Part shown: piece after piece, positions 17,868 through 28,891 of the stretch
How the letters are laid out: every line of letters begins with the position of its first letter
Numbering within the stretch: the first letter of the stretch is position 1
Assembly: GCA_963760715.1 (NCBI GenBank)
Contig: CAVXDY010000003.1
Span: 186,001 to 250,000 of the forward strand
Direction: 5' to 3'
Length of the DNA stretch: 64,000 nucleotides
Origin: CAVXDY01 sp963760715
Lineage (GTDB): Bacteria; Actinomycetota; Thermoleophilia; Miltoncostaeales; Miltoncostaeaceae
The notes under the pieces: generated by a model
Seen by the model: the letters and a program-made list of their open reading frames with translations, nothing else
What the model was told of the DNA's origin: nothing
Databases searched by the model: none
Position numbers and translations under genes: made by a program

Positions 17868-18649
17868 GCGCGCCGGGGGCGCCGCAGACCGGAGACCAGG
17901 GGCTTCTCCGCCACGACGAGCGCCGAGCGCAGCCAGAGCTCGTGATCCTCGACGACCCTCCTCGCCGCGATCCCCGCCGATCGCACGGCGCCGTCGACGG
18001 CCAGCTCGCGGGTGATGCGCAGCGCCGTGCGGGGGCCCGCGGCGCGCATGATCTCGCGAGGAGAGGGCATCGCCAGCGGGCCGGTCAGCGATCCCACGGG
18101 GACCAGCCCCGCCGCCACGGTCGCCGCGCGCCATTCGTCCGTGGTGAGCGGCGTCACTCCGATCCCGGCGAACGCGTCCGCGGCGGCGGGGTCGTCCCCC
18201 GCCGGCGCGAGCTCGTGCAGCGCCAGGCGCCCGCCGGAGCGCAGCAGCCGGGCGGCCTCCGCCAGCACCGCGGCGCGCCCGTCGCCGTCGAGCGTGCTGA
18301 GCAGCGCATCGACGATCACCACCGAGGCCGACTCGTCCTCGAGCCCCGAGGCGGCCGGCGGGGCGTCGAGCACGCGCCGCCCCGAGCCGCCGAGCGCCCG
18401 CTCCAGGTGCTCCCGGGCGATCGGGTCGGGCTCCACCCCCACCCACGTTCGCGGGTTTCGCTCCAGCACGGTGGCCGAGGTGATGCCGAGCCCGGGGGCC
18501 ATCTCGACGACCCGGTCGCCGTCATCCAGGCCAACGCCCTGGATGGCCCGCACCACCATGGGCCGCCCCCCCGGGCAGACCAGGCCCGCCGTCACGCGCT
18601 GGGCCACGGGCCAGGGCGCCGCGGTCTGCTGCTCGATCGTCGTCGTCAT
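17864..18649 (-). CDS. SAM-dependent class I methyltransferase
   Basis: A 261-residue cytosolic protein with Rossmann-type SAM-binding features: motif I DRVVEMAPGLGITSATVLE, acidic residue at the end of strand 2 (GVEPDP), ASVVIVDALLSTLDGDG (motif II region) and LLRSGGRLALHELAP (post-motif III). The methyl acceptor is unknown. It sits in a minus-strand run, overlapped at both ends by four-base stop-start junctions: ATGA with the exported protein upstream (18646) and GTGA with the L,D-transpeptidase downstream (17864). The coupling hints at a role connected to envelope biogenesis, but that is inference from position only. Confidence 0.85.
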   Translation of the reverse strand: MTTTIEQQTAAPWPVAQRVTAGLVCPGGRPMVVRAIQGVGLDDGDRVVEMAPGLGITSATVLERNPRTWVGVEPDPIAREHLERALGGSGRRVLDAPPAASGLEDESASVVIVDALLSTLDGDGRAAVLAEAARLLRSGGRLALHELAPAGDDPAAADAFAGIGVTPLTTDEWRAATVAAGLVPVGSLTGPLAMPSPREIMRAAGPRTALRITRELAVDGAVRSAGIAARRVVEDHELWLRSALVVAEKPLVSGLRRPRRA

Positions 18650-19995
18650 CGGCCTCCTCGCCGTCCCGGACCAGCGGGTATCTCATCAAGAGCGGGCGGC
18701 GAATCCAACCGCACCGGTAACTCGGTGGACCGCGCCCCCGCGAGCGAGCCGGCGAACACGCCGCCGGCCGGGCCGGGCTCGGGCCACGCCGCCACGACCC
18801 GGCCCTGTCCCGCCGCGACCCCGGGCGCCGCCGCGCTCCGCCCGCGCGGGTACGCGCGCTGCCAGGCGCTGCCGCCGGCGGGCAGCGCCGCCGCGCCGCC
18901 CACGCCGGGACGGCCGCGGTCGAGACGGCGCCAGGAGACCGCGGCCAGGCCGCGCGCGTCGATCGCGGCCGTCCCCACGGCCAGCGTGCACCCGCACCCG
19001 CGGCGCGCGATCACGGTGCTCGCGCTCCACTCGCCATCCCCGCGGCGGCTCGCCGACTCGATGCTCTGCGGCCCCTCCTCGGAGCCCAGCCCCCAGGCGA
19101 CCACCGCGTCGCCCCGGTCGTTGACCGCGGCGACGGGCGCCTGGCCGATGCCGACGTCCGCGGCCCTTCCCCACTGACCCGAGCGCTCTCGGCTCGAGGC
19201 CATCAGCACCGAGGTGCCACCCGGCAGGCGCACGCTCCAGGCGATCATCGCCATGCCCCCCTGCGAGAGCGCCACGGCGGGCCCGGAGGCGGGATCGCCG
19301 GAGAGCGTCGTGGGCGCCTCGAAGGAGCCGGAGACCGTTCGCGAGGCGCGCACCCGGTCGCCCTCGACCCACGCCACGAGCACGCCGCTCCCGCGGCCCA
19401 CCGCGAGCGCCGGCGGCTCCGGGCCGGGCACCGTCAGGCGGGGCGGGCGCACGGCCCACGACCCGCCCCGCGCCGGCCGGGCGGCCACGCGCACCAGGTA
19501 GTCGGCGCCGCGGCGCTCGCTCCAGACCACGGTGGCCGCGCCCGACCGATCGACCGCGGCGGTGAGGCCGATGACCACCCCGAGCGGCGTGCCGATGGCC
19601 GCCGGGCGCCAGGGCTCGCCGGCCCGGGCCCGCTGGGCGCCCTCGAGCCGGCGCCCGCGCATCCACGCCACGACGCCGGCCCCGCGGTCTCCGGCCGCGA
19701 CGGCCAGGCGCGTCACGCCGGGGCCCGACAGGTTCAGCGGCCGCGACCACGCGCCCCCCGGGGAGGGGCGCTCCGCCACCTGCACCCGGCCGGCGCTCGC
19801 GCTGCCGCCCGCGGGACGCCGGATCCAGGCCGCCATGGCGGCCAGGCCGTCGTCCAGCGCGGGGGTCGCCGCGAGGTAGGCGGCGCCGTCGTGTGCCGAG
19901 ACCCGCACCGGGGGGCTCCATGCCGCCGCCGCGCCCGCGGGGCTGGCGGCGGCCAGGATCGCGGCCCCGGTGAGGGCGAGAGGCCGCATCCGCAT
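18646..19995 (-). CDS. exported beta-rich repeat protein of unknown function
   Basis: A 449-residue protein with a signal peptide (LALTGAAILAAASPAGAAAA). The mature part has seven or so recurring blocks in which a VAW or VVW strand alternates with AVDRSGAATVVWSERRG- or AVNDRGDAVVAWGLG-like segments. This pattern of repeated beta-strands suggests a propeller-like fold. No catalytic motif is visible. ATG at 19995, or the second ATG two codons later, begins the signal peptide. It is first in the minus-strand run with the methyltransferase and L,D-transpeptidase, so an extracytoplasmic wall-associated function is possible. Confidence 0.7.
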   Translation of the reverse strand: MRMRPLALTGAAILAAASPAGAAAAWSPPVRVSAHDGAAYLAATPALDDGLAAMAAWIRRPAGGSASAGRVQVAERPSPGGAWSRPLNLSGPGVTRLAVAAGDRGAGVVAWMRGRRLEGAQRARAGEPWRPAAIGTPLGVVIGLTAAVDRSGAATVVWSERRGADYLVRVAARPARGGSWAVRPPRLTVPGPEPPALAVGRGSGVLVAWVEGDRVRASRTVSGSFEAPTTLSGDPASGPAVALSQGGMAMIAWSVRLPGGTSVLMASSRERSGQWGRAADVGIGQAPVAAVNDRGDAVVAWGLGSEEGPQSIESASRRGDGEWSASTVIARRGCGCTLAVGTAAIDARGLAAVSWRRLDRGRPGVGGAAALPAGGSAWQRAYPRGRSAAAPGVAAGQGRVVAAWPEPGPAGGVFAGSLAGARSTELPVRLDSPPALDEIPAGPGRRGGR

Positions 19996-20049
19996 CCGGC
20001 CGACGGTAGCACCCCGTCCCGGGCCCGCGGGCCGGGACGAGGCGGGGTG

Positions 20050-21075
20050 TCAGCCCAGGTTGAGCACCGGGGTGCCCACCGGCACCCGCGGCCACAGCCA
20101 GAGGATGTTCGCGTTGTAGTTCCTCGTGCAGCCGTGCGAGTAGTAGCGCGGCGGCCGGCTCAGGAGGTACTCCTCGTTGGTGCCGTGGATCCCGTAGCCG
20201 CGGTCGTACCAGAGCACCAGCGGGCCGAAGGCGGAGTTGGGCCCGGCCGTCTTGGAGTAGACGGCGAAACGGCCCACGGGCGTCGGGGTGGAGGGCTTCC
20301 CGAAGACCACCGGCAGGGCCCGGATGAGCTGGCCGTGCTGGTAGTAGTAGAGGATCGTCTCGCTGATCGCCTGCACCAGGTAGTTGGGTGCGGAGGCCGG
20401 CACGTGGTGCTTGTTGGCCGGGAACACGTCGAGCGCCTGCGAGAGGCCGCGGCCTCCCGAGTCCTTGCCGGGGCGGGGGGCCGCCACCAGGCGGAAGCGC
20501 CAATGGCCCCCCGTGGGGGGCGTGAAGGTGGTCCGGACGCGCCCGTGGCGGACCGTGGCGCCGGCGACCTTCCTGAACGCCCGCCCGTTCACCGACCCCT
20601 CGATCGCCACCCGCTCGCCCTGCTTGGCCGGCACGACCACGCCGGTGGCGAGGAACGGGCGGCCGGAGATGTTCTCGAACCGCACCGTCCTCACCTTCAG
20701 GGTCACGCGGCGGGTCACGGAGACGAAGCGCCGGTCGCTCGGCAGCGCCGTGCCGTCGGCGGCCTGGACGCTGGCGCGCAGGTTGGCCGGGCTCTCCATC
20801 GCGAGCTTCAGGGAGAAGCGGCCGTTGGCCGCCGAGGAGGTGGTGGCGACCGGCTGCCAGGCGTCCCCCTCGAGGCGCTCGATGACCACGGGGACCGCCG
20901 CGGCCGGGGCGACGGTGCCCGAGATCGCGGCGCGATCGCGCCAGTGGACGCTGGCGGGGGCCTTGAACGAGGCGACGTGGATTCCCGGCGGGGGCGGCGC
21001 GGCGCCCGCGAGGGCGGGGACGGTCGCGAGGCCGAGGCAGGCCGTGAGCACCAACGCGCGTCGTGCGACCCTCAT
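20050..21075 (-). CDS. exported L,D-transpeptidase-like protein, HGCTR variant
   Basis: A 341-residue protein. A signal peptide (ALVLTACLGLATVPALAGA) leads into two beta-sandwich, Ig-like regions (about 35-115 and 120-200) and a C-terminal YkuD-type domain. That domain carries TPTPVGRFAVYSK, LWYDRGYGIHGTNEEYLL and SHGCTRNYNANILWLW, with the presumed catalytic cysteine at C316. The usual HGCVR motif is replaced by HGCTR, though His, Cys and Arg are all kept. It probably crosslinks peptidoglycan or attaches a partner to it. ATG at 21075 is preceded by a GGGAGGGGTCC-type purine stretch. It is divergent from the small gene at 21154. Confidence 0.85.
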   Translation of the reverse strand: MRVARRALVLTACLGLATVPALAGAAPPPPGIHVASFKAPASVHWRDRAAISGTVAPAAAVPVVIERLEGDAWQPVATTSSAANGRFSLKLAMESPANLRASVQAADGTALPSDRRFVSVTRRVTLKVRTVRFENISGRPFLATGVVVPAKQGERVAIEGSVNGRAFRKVAGATVRHGRVRTTFTPPTGGHWRFRLVAAPRPGKDSGGRGLSQALDVFPANKHHVPASAPNYLVQAISETILYYYQHGQLIRALPVVFGKPSTPTPVGRFAVYSKTAGPNSAFGPLVLWYDRGYGIHGTNEEYLLSRPPRYYSHGCTRNYNANILWLWPRVPVGTPVLNLG

Positions 21076-21153
21076 GGACCCCTCCCGTCGGCGTGTGTCA
21101 ACGCGCCTATTCGACATCCGGCGCGAATTCCTTAGCGGCGGTACCGTTGCGAG

Positions 21154-21444
21154 ATGGCCGCGCCCGCCGACCTCCGCCTCTTCGCCGCCACCAGCGGCTG
21201 GGAGGGCCCCTTCCAGCACGAGCAGGTGGTGGTGGCCGCGCGCGACGCCCAGGAGGCCTGGCGGCTGGCCGAGGACGCCTTCACGGCGGTCGCCCAGCCG
21301 GTGTGCCGGGCCAAGATGCGCATCGCCGACCTGGGCCCGGTGGCGCCCGGGGTGATCGCGGGCCCGCTGCGGGCGGGCGACTCGCTGGCCGAGGGCGGCG
21401 AGCCGGTCGACCTGCGCTGCGGGGTGGAGCCGCCCCCGGCCTGA
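21154..21444 (+). CDS. small hypothetical protein
   Basis: A 96-residue soluble protein not recognised as a known family. The pattern is amphipathic alpha/beta, with two cysteines (CRAKMR, LRCG), an acidic helix (AQEAWRLAEDAFTAVAQ) and a proline-rich end. There is no signal peptide. ATG at 21154 is the only plausible start. It lies 16 bp upstream of the DUF6636-like gene on the same strand, so co-transcription is likely, and 78 bp from the divergent L,D-transpeptidase. Confidence 0.6.
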   Translation: MAAPADLRLFAATSGWEGPFQHEQVVVAARDAQEAWRLAEDAFTAVAQPVCRAKMRIADLGPVAPGVIAGPLRAGDSLAEGGEPVDLRCGVEPPPA

Positions 21445-21460
21445 GCGGTAGGGTGGCGGC

Positions 21461-21916
21461 GTGAGCCGGGCCCGCCTGATCCTGGTCGTGATCGCCGCGC
21501 TCGCGCTGGCCCTGCCGGCGGCCGCGGTGGCGAAGCCCGTCCACTTCACCACCCCGTCGGGGAACATCGACTGCTTCGGCGGCTTCGACACCCCGGGCGC
21601 GTCCGTCGACTGCACCGTGCAGCAGCAGTCCTGGCCGAAGCTGCCGAAGAAGCCGGCCAGCTGCGACCTCGACTGGGCGCCCACCGACATCTCGCTCACC
21701 AACGGAAAGGTGCGCGTGGGCGCCTGCCGGGGCGACATCGGTCCGCTCTGCGCGCCCGGCACCGACCGCTGCACGGTGCTGGCCTACGGCAAGAGCGTGC
21801 TCATCAAGCGCTCGATCCGATGCACGTCACGCCGCACCGGCCTCACCTGCCGGGCCCGCAGGGGCCTCGGAGCGGGCTTCCGGGTGTCGCGGCAGGGTTA
21901 CACGATCTTCTCGTGA
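21461..21916 (+). CDS. exported DUF6636-like protein
   Basis: A 151-residue protein with a clear signal peptide (LILVVIAALALALPAAAVA). Its mature part opens with the HFTTPSGNIDCFGG pattern found in small exported actinobacterial proteins of the DUF6636 type. Six cysteines (positions around DC, DCTV, SCDL, ACRG, LCAP, RCTV) suggest disulfide bonds after export. GTG at 21461 has a GGTAGGGTGGCGGC purine stretch upstream. The function of the family is not known. It follows the 96-residue hypothetical gene closely and is convergent with 21941. Confidence 0.75.
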   Translation: MSRARLILVVIAALALALPAAAVAKPVHFTTPSGNIDCFGGFDTPGASVDCTVQQQSWPKLPKKPASCDLDWAPTDISLTNGKVRVGACRGDIGPLCAPGTDRCTVLAYGKSVLIKRSIRCTSRRTGLTCRARRGLGAGFRVSRQGYTIFS

Positions 21917-21940
21917 CCCGGCGGTGGGGCTGGTGTCCTA

Positions 21941-22174
21941 CTAGAGGCCCGCGCCCCCGAAGGAGGGCGGGTCCGAGGCGGGGAACGACTCGAGCGACGC
22001 CTCCTCCACCCGGTCGGGGGCCCCGTTGCGCGAGGCGAGCGCGGAGACCCGGTCGCGGGCCCTCCGGCAGGCCTCGAGGACGCGCCGGCGACGGCCGCGG
22101 GCCGCCAGGGCCCAGGCGGCGGCGGCGGTGAGCGCCGCGGCGATGACGAGGACGCGTGCGGTGACGGCGGGCAT
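21941..22174 (-). CDS. small single-pass membrane protein
   Basis: A 77-residue protein with one N-terminal hydrophobic helix (VLVIAAALTAAAAWALAA) followed by a strongly basic stop-transfer stretch (RGRRRRVLEACRRARDR). The short tail ends in ASLESFPASDPPSFGG, a motif resembling the EASxESFPASDPP endings of many small proteobacterial and actinobacterial proteins. The predicted topology is N-out, C-in. The function is unknown. ATG at 22174 follows a GGGAGAGCC stretch. It lies downstream of the broken LCP gene on the same strand. Confidence 0.65.
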   Translation of the reverse strand: MPAVTARVLVIAAALTAAAAWALAARGRRRRVLEACRRARDRVSALASRNGAPDRVEEASLESFPASDPPSFGGAGL

Positions 22175-22254
22175 CGGCTCTCCCAGCGTGACGGGTACAT
22201 GCCGATGCAAGCGATCCCGGCGCGCGGGCGCAACCCCCGGGGCGCAGCCGCGGG

Positions 22255-22999
22255 TCATCCGCACACCTCACCCCCGAGGTTCCGCGCCCCGCGGGCGGCC
22301 GCTCCCGGCCCCACGAACCCGGTCGTGTCGTCCGGCGGGGTGAAGCCCAGCGACAGCACGCGGTGGCGGTCGACCCCGGAGACCAGGCGGATGAGGTCGG
22401 GCAGCACCCGGCGCCGGGCCCGGACGTAGGCGAAGGCCTGGTCCGCGTCCAGGTGCCGGCGCCCCGCCGGCAGGTCGATGCGGATCCAGTCGTCACCCTC
22501 CTCGGGGGGCGACACCCGGTCGAGCACCGGCCGCGTGACGGTGACGGTCACCCCGCCGAGCGCGTCGACCATCTCCACGAAGCCCCGGAAGTCCACGAGG
22601 GCGTAGTAGTCGACGCGCAGCCCGGTCAGGTTGGCGGCCACCTGCTTGAGGGCCGTGGCGCCAGGCGTCGGCGACGACCCCTCCCCGCGCGAGGAGCAGG
22701 GCGGCGTTGGCGCCCAGGGCGCCCAGCAGCACGTCGGTGCGCACGGCCTGGCCCAGGAGGAAGGTGGTCCCCTGCGCGGCCAGCGCCACCGTCCCCGCGA
22801 GGAGGGCCGCCACGACCGCCAGGATCACCGCGCCGCGCCGCGGGCGGCCACCGTGGATCTGGCCGGCGCCGGGCACCAGCGGCGAGAGCCCGGCGCAGGT
22901 CACCGCCCGCGGCCCGCGCGGCGGGCGGGCCACCGCGGAGGCCGCCGGCGAGGCGGCGGGCGGAGCCGGGAGCGCGGCCGGCGGCGACGGGAGCGCCAC
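22255..22999 (-). pseudogene. LytR-CpsA-Psr (LCP) family gene with internal deletions
   Basis: LCP proteins attach polymers such as teichoic acids or arabinogalactan to peptidoglycan. Here the N-terminal cytoplasmic/membrane part (AGLSPLVPGAGQIHGG, hydrophobic helix, then GGVVADAWR) is in one frame. From about 22660 the downstream frame gives TALKQVAANLTGLRVDYYALVDFRGFVEMVDALGGV, the middle of an LCP catalytic domain. The whole beginning of that domain is missing and the frame changes at the junction. A second, in-frame jump seems to lie at VRARR/RVLPDLIRLVSG (about 22410), where roughly 60-100 residues usually stand. The gene cannot encode a working enzyme. It is divergent from the PAP2 gene, with 38 bp between starts. 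Confidence 0.75.
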
Positions 23000-23037
23000 C
23001 GACGGCCCCGCGGTGGCGCCCGTCTAGATTGGGTGCG

Positions 23038-23919
23038 GTGCCGCCCCGCCGACGACGCTCCGTGGCCCGCGCGCTGCTGGCGCTGGCCGCCGCCTGCGCC
23101 CTGGCGGCGGTGGTGATCCAGGTGCTCGCGGTCCGCACGGCCGACGGCCAGCGGCTGGACGACGCGGCGCGCGGGAACCTCTCCCCCCGCTCGCCGACCG
23201 CGGTCATCAACGCCACGGGCAACCTGCTCGACACCATCTCGGCGTCCTCGCTCCTGCTGCTCGGCGCCGGGATCATGGCGATCGCCCTGCTGCGCGGCCG
23301 GCCGCTGCTGGCGGTGGGTGCGGGCGTCGTCGTCCTGGGCGCCAACCTCACCACCCAGTGGCTGAAGGAGGAGCTGGGGCGTCCCGACCTGCTGCCGGGC
23401 TCGCTGCCCACCCCCGGGAGCTTCCCCAGCGGTCACGTGACGGTGGCCATGTCGCTCGCCATGGCCCTGGTGCTGGTGGTCCCGCCCTCGCTGCGCTGGG
23501 TGGCGGCGGCGCTGGGATCGGCCTACGCCATCGGCGTGGGGGTGGCCGTCATCCTGCTCGACTGGCACCGGCCGAGCGACGTGCTGGGCGCCTACCTCGT
23601 GACCGTTGCCTGGACCGCACTGGTGGCGGCCGGGCTGCTCACGGCGCACGACGGCGGCGGGCTGGCCGCGACCCGCCGGCGGCGGGCGGGCGGCGCGCGC
23701 GCCGCCGGGGCCCTGACCCTCGGGCTGGGGGCGGTCTTCGGAATCATCGTGGGCGTCCAGGCGGCCCGCCGCATCGACCTGCTGCGGGTGGTCCACGACC
23801 GCACCGCCTTCGCGGCCGCCGCCATCGTCTGCGCCGCCGCGTGCGCGCTGCTCACCGCGGTGGTCACCGCGCTCATCCAGCGCGGGGCCTCCTCCCCCTC
23901 CCGGGCGCGCGCCCGGTAG
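23038..23919 (+). CDS. PAP2-family membrane phosphatase
   Basis: A 293-residue integral membrane protein with five or six hydrophobic helices. The tripartite PAP2 signature is present: KEELGRP (about residue 110), FPSGHVTVAMS (about 132) and a DWHRPSDVLGA segment carrying the catalytic histidine and aspartate (about 178). Relatives dephosphorylate lipid phosphates such as phosphatidate or undecaprenyl pyrophosphate at the outer membrane face. Undecaprenyl recycling would fit the wall-related surroundings, but this is inference. GTG at 23038 precedes a basic N-terminus and TM1. The phosphofructokinase gene follows after 9 bp. Confidence 0.88.
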   Translation: MPPRRRRSVARALLALAAACALAAVVIQVLAVRTADGQRLDDAARGNLSPRSPTAVINATGNLLDTISASSLLLLGAGIMAIALLRGRPLLAVGAGVVVLGANLTTQWLKEELGRPDLLPGSLPTPGSFPSGHVTVAMSLAMALVLVVPPSLRWVAAALGSAYAIGVGVAVILLDWHRPSDVLGAYLVTVAWTALVAAGLLTAHDGGGLAATRRRRAGGARAAGALTLGLGAVFGIIVGVQAARRIDLLRVVHDRTAFAAAAIVCAAACALLTAVVTALIQRGASSPSRARAR

Positions 23920-23928
23920 GCTCGCGTC

Positions 23929-24963
23929 GTGCGCGTCGGCCTGCTCACGGGTGGAGGGGACTGCCCCGGACTGAACGGGGTCATCCGCGCCGCCGTGCGC
24001 GTGGGCGCCGGGCGCTTCGGCCACGAGCACGTGGGCCTGCACGGCGGCTGGCGCGGCCTGCTGCAGTGCGACACCCAGCCGCTCGACCGCGACGTCGTGG
24101 GCTCCCTCCTGCCCCGCGGCGGCACGATCCTGGGCAGCTCCCGCACCAACGTCTTCAAGACCGAGGGCGGCCCGGAGCAGTGCCGGAAGTCGATGGCGGA
24201 CCTGGGCCTCGACGCCCTGATCGCCATCGGCGGCGAGGACACCCTGGGCGTGGCGCGCCGCCTGCACGGCGAGCTGGGGCTGCCGGTGATCGGGGTGCCC
24301 AAGACGATCGACAACGACCTCTCGGGCACGGACTACACCTTCGGGTTCTGGACGGCGGTGCAGATCGCGTCCGACGCCATCGACCGCCTCCACACCACCG
24401 CCGAGTCACACGACCGGGTGATCGTGGTGGAGGTCATGGGCCGCCACGCCGGCTGGATCGCGCTGGAGTCGGGCGTCTCCGGCGGGGCGCACGCGATCCT
24501 CATCCCCGAGCAGCCGGCGTCGATCGAGGCCGTGTGCCGGCGCATCGAGGGGCGGCGCGCGCGCGGCCGCGGCTACGCGATCGTGGTCGTCAGCGAGGGC
24601 GTCGTCCTGGGCGACGAGGGCGGCGACGGCGAGGTGGACGAGTTCGGGCACGCCCAGCTCGCCAAGGCCAGCGTGGGCGAGCGGCTCGCCGACGCCATCT
24701 CCGCGGCCATCGGCGGGGAGGCGCGCGCGGTCGTGCTGGGCCACGTCCAGCGGGGCGGGACGCCCACGGCCTTCGACCGCGCCCTGTCCACCCGGTTCGG
24801 GATCCGGGCCGCCGAGCTGGTCGAGGAGAAGGGCTTCGGGCGCATGGTGGCGCTGCGCGGCGCGCGGGTCACGGACGTCCTCCTGGAGGAGGCCGTGAGC
24901 GAGCTGAAGACCGTGCCCGAGGACGTCTGGCGGCAGGTCGAATCGGTGGTCGCGGGGCCCTAG
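23929..24963 (+). CDS. 6-phosphofructokinase, pyrophosphate-type residues
   Basis: A 344-residue glycolytic enzyme that phosphorylates fructose 6-phosphate to the 1,6-bisphosphate. The N-terminal GGGDCPGLNGVIR nucleotide loop, catalytic PKTIDND motif (base D128), EVMGRHAGWIAL and LGHVQRGGTPTAFDR are all present. ATP enzymes normally have GGDGS and G at the second specificity position. Here the motifs are GGEDT (residues 101-105) and K125 in GVPKTIDND, the pattern of PPi-dependent or mixed group III enzymes such as those of actinomycetes. It is therefore probably PPi-dependent and reversible. The GTG start is 9 bp after the PAP2 stop. Confidence 0.9.
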   Translation: MRVGLLTGGGDCPGLNGVIRAAVRVGAGRFGHEHVGLHGGWRGLLQCDTQPLDRDVVGSLLPRGGTILGSSRTNVFKTEGGPEQCRKSMADLGLDALIAIGGEDTLGVARRLHGELGLPVIGVPKTIDNDLSGTDYTFGFWTAVQIASDAIDRLHTTAESHDRVIVVEVMGRHAGWIALESGVSGGAHAILIPEQPASIEAVCRRIEGRRARGRGYAIVVVSEGVVLGDEGGDGEVDEFGHAQLAKASVGERLADAISAAIGGEARAVVLGHVQRGGTPTAFDRALSTRFGIRAAELVEEKGFGRMVALRGARVTDVLLEEAVSELKTVPEDVWRQVESVVAGP

Positions 24964-25043
24964 ACCCCCCTCTCGGATCGCCTCGTCAGAGGGTCGCGCG
25001 CGTAGGGTCGATGCAGCGGGGGACGGTGCTAACCTCCGCCGCC

Positions 25044-27562
<2,519 letters not shown>

Positions 27563-27566
<4 letters not shown>

Positions 27567-27973
27567 GCCCCGAGGAGGTCGCCGCGCACCTCGCCGAGGG
27601 CGGCGCCTGGCACTACTCGCGCGCGTCCGGCCCCGGCGGCCAGCGGCGCGACCACGCCGCGACCCGGGCCGAGCTGACGATCCGCCCGGCCCACCTCGAG
27701 GGGCTCCCCCCGGACGTCGCCGACCGCCTGCGCGAGCGGTGGGCCCTGGACGAGCGGCCGCTGCGCCTCACCAGCCAGGCCGAGCGCTCGCGCGAGCGCA
27801 ACCGCGAGACGGTCATCGATCGCCTCACGAGCCGGGCGGCGGCGGCCCTCGCCCCGTCCCCTCCCCGCCGGCGCCCCACCCGGCCCGGCCGCGGCGCCCG
27901 CGAGCGCCGGCTGGCCGACAAGGCGCGGCGCGCTCAGATCAAGGCGGGACGCCGGCCCCCCGAGGCCGAGTGA
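27563..27973 (+). CDS. arfB: ArfB/YaeJ-like peptidyl-tRNA hydrolase (GGQ domain)
   Basis: A 136-residue ribosome-rescue factor. The N-terminus carries the class I release-factor GGQ loop (RASGPGGQRRDHAATRAEL; G25-G26-Q27), which hydrolyses peptidyl-tRNA on stalled ribosomes. The C-terminal third is very basic (RRRPTRPGRGARERRLADKARRAQIKAGRR), as needed to enter the empty mRNA channel. There is no codon-recognition domain, which excludes RF1/RF2. ATG at 27563 shares four bases (ATGA) with the topoisomerase stop. The gene overlaps the convergent methyltransferase by 35 bp. Confidence 0.85.
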
Positions 27974-28889
27974 GCGCGCGCACCACCAGGTAGCGGCTGG
28001 TGGTGAGGAACGCGCCGGGGTCCTCGTTGCCGTCGGCGAGCGCCGCGATCATGGCCTCGTGCACCGGCGCCCAGGCCTCCGGGCCCAGCGTGCGGCGCGC
28101 GTGGCGCCAGGTCGGGTGGTGCTCCTCCTGCTCGGCCAGCCAGGCCTCCGGGGAGTCGGCGCGGAAGGCGATCTCGCCCCAGCCGGCGTCGGTTGAGAGC
28201 GGCATGGATGCCGCGGCGAGACCCCCCAGGAGGCGATCCGACGCCGGCGTTTGAGTCGCATCCTCGATCCGGACGTCGTCGGCCCCCGCGGCGATCAGGA
28301 GCTGTCCCACCCAGTCCGGCTCGCCCCAGCACGCGGGAGGTCCCGAGGGCGGGGGGAACGCGTCGCGCATCAGCCCGACCACCGCGCGGATCGGGCCCTC
28401 CGGCCGCCAGCTGGTCAGGGCGAGGACCCCTCCCGGGCGCGCCGCCCGCACCATCTCGGCCGCGGCGCGTGGAGCGTCCTCCGCGAAGATGACCCCGAAG
28501 GAGCTCAGGACGACGTCGAACGCGGCGTCCTCCACGGGGAGGGCCTCGGCCCGCCCCACCACGAAGCGGGCGTCGGCTCCCGCGGCCCGGGCCTGAGCGG
28601 CCGCCCGCTCCACCAGCCCGGGCGAGGCGTCGACGCCCGTGACCCGCCCTCCGCGGGCGGCCGCGATCAGCGCGGCGTTGCCGGTGCCGCAGCCGACGTC
28701 CAGGACGCGATCGCCGGCGGCCACCCCGGCGGCGTCGACCAGCACCTCGGCGGCCGGCGCGAGCTGCGCGGCCGTGCGGGCGTAGTCGCCGTCTCCCCAG
28801 TCCAGCCCCACGCGCAGAGTCTTCCAGACGGGAATCGTGATCTGATTGAGTTCCGCGCCGCCCCGGTCCCCCGGCCCAGGAACCCGCAT
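27939..28889 (-). CDS. SAM-dependent class I methyltransferase
   Basis: About 316 residues with a UbiE/MenG-like methyltransferase fold: motif I GDRVLDVGCGTGNAALIAAARGG, acidic residue in VTGVDASPG, DAAFDVVLSSFGVIFAEDAP and RAARPGGVLALTSWRPEG. The acceptor is unknown. The start is uncertain: GTG at 28901 and ATG at 28889 both overlap the start of the divergent propeller gene at 28892, so a later start may be the real one. The fold proper begins at about KTLRVGLDWGDGDYA. The 3' end overlaps the convergent GGQ gene. Confidence 0.78.
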   Translation of the reverse strand: MRVPGPGDRGGAELNQITIPVWKTLRVGLDWGDGDYARTAAQLAPAAEVLVDAAGVAAGDRVLDVGCGTGNAALIAAARGGRVTGVDASPGLVERAAAQARAAGADARFVVGRAEALPVEDAAFDVVLSSFGVIFAEDAPRAAAEMVRAARPGGVLALTSWRPEGPIRAVVGLMRDAFPPPSGPPACWGEPDWVGQLLIAAGADDVRIEDATQTPASDRLLGGLAAASMPLSTDAGWGEIAFRADSPEAWLAEQEEHHPTWRHARRTLGPEAWAPVHEAMIAALADGNEDPGAFLTTSRYLVVRALTRPRGAGVPP

Positions 28890-28891
28890 CC

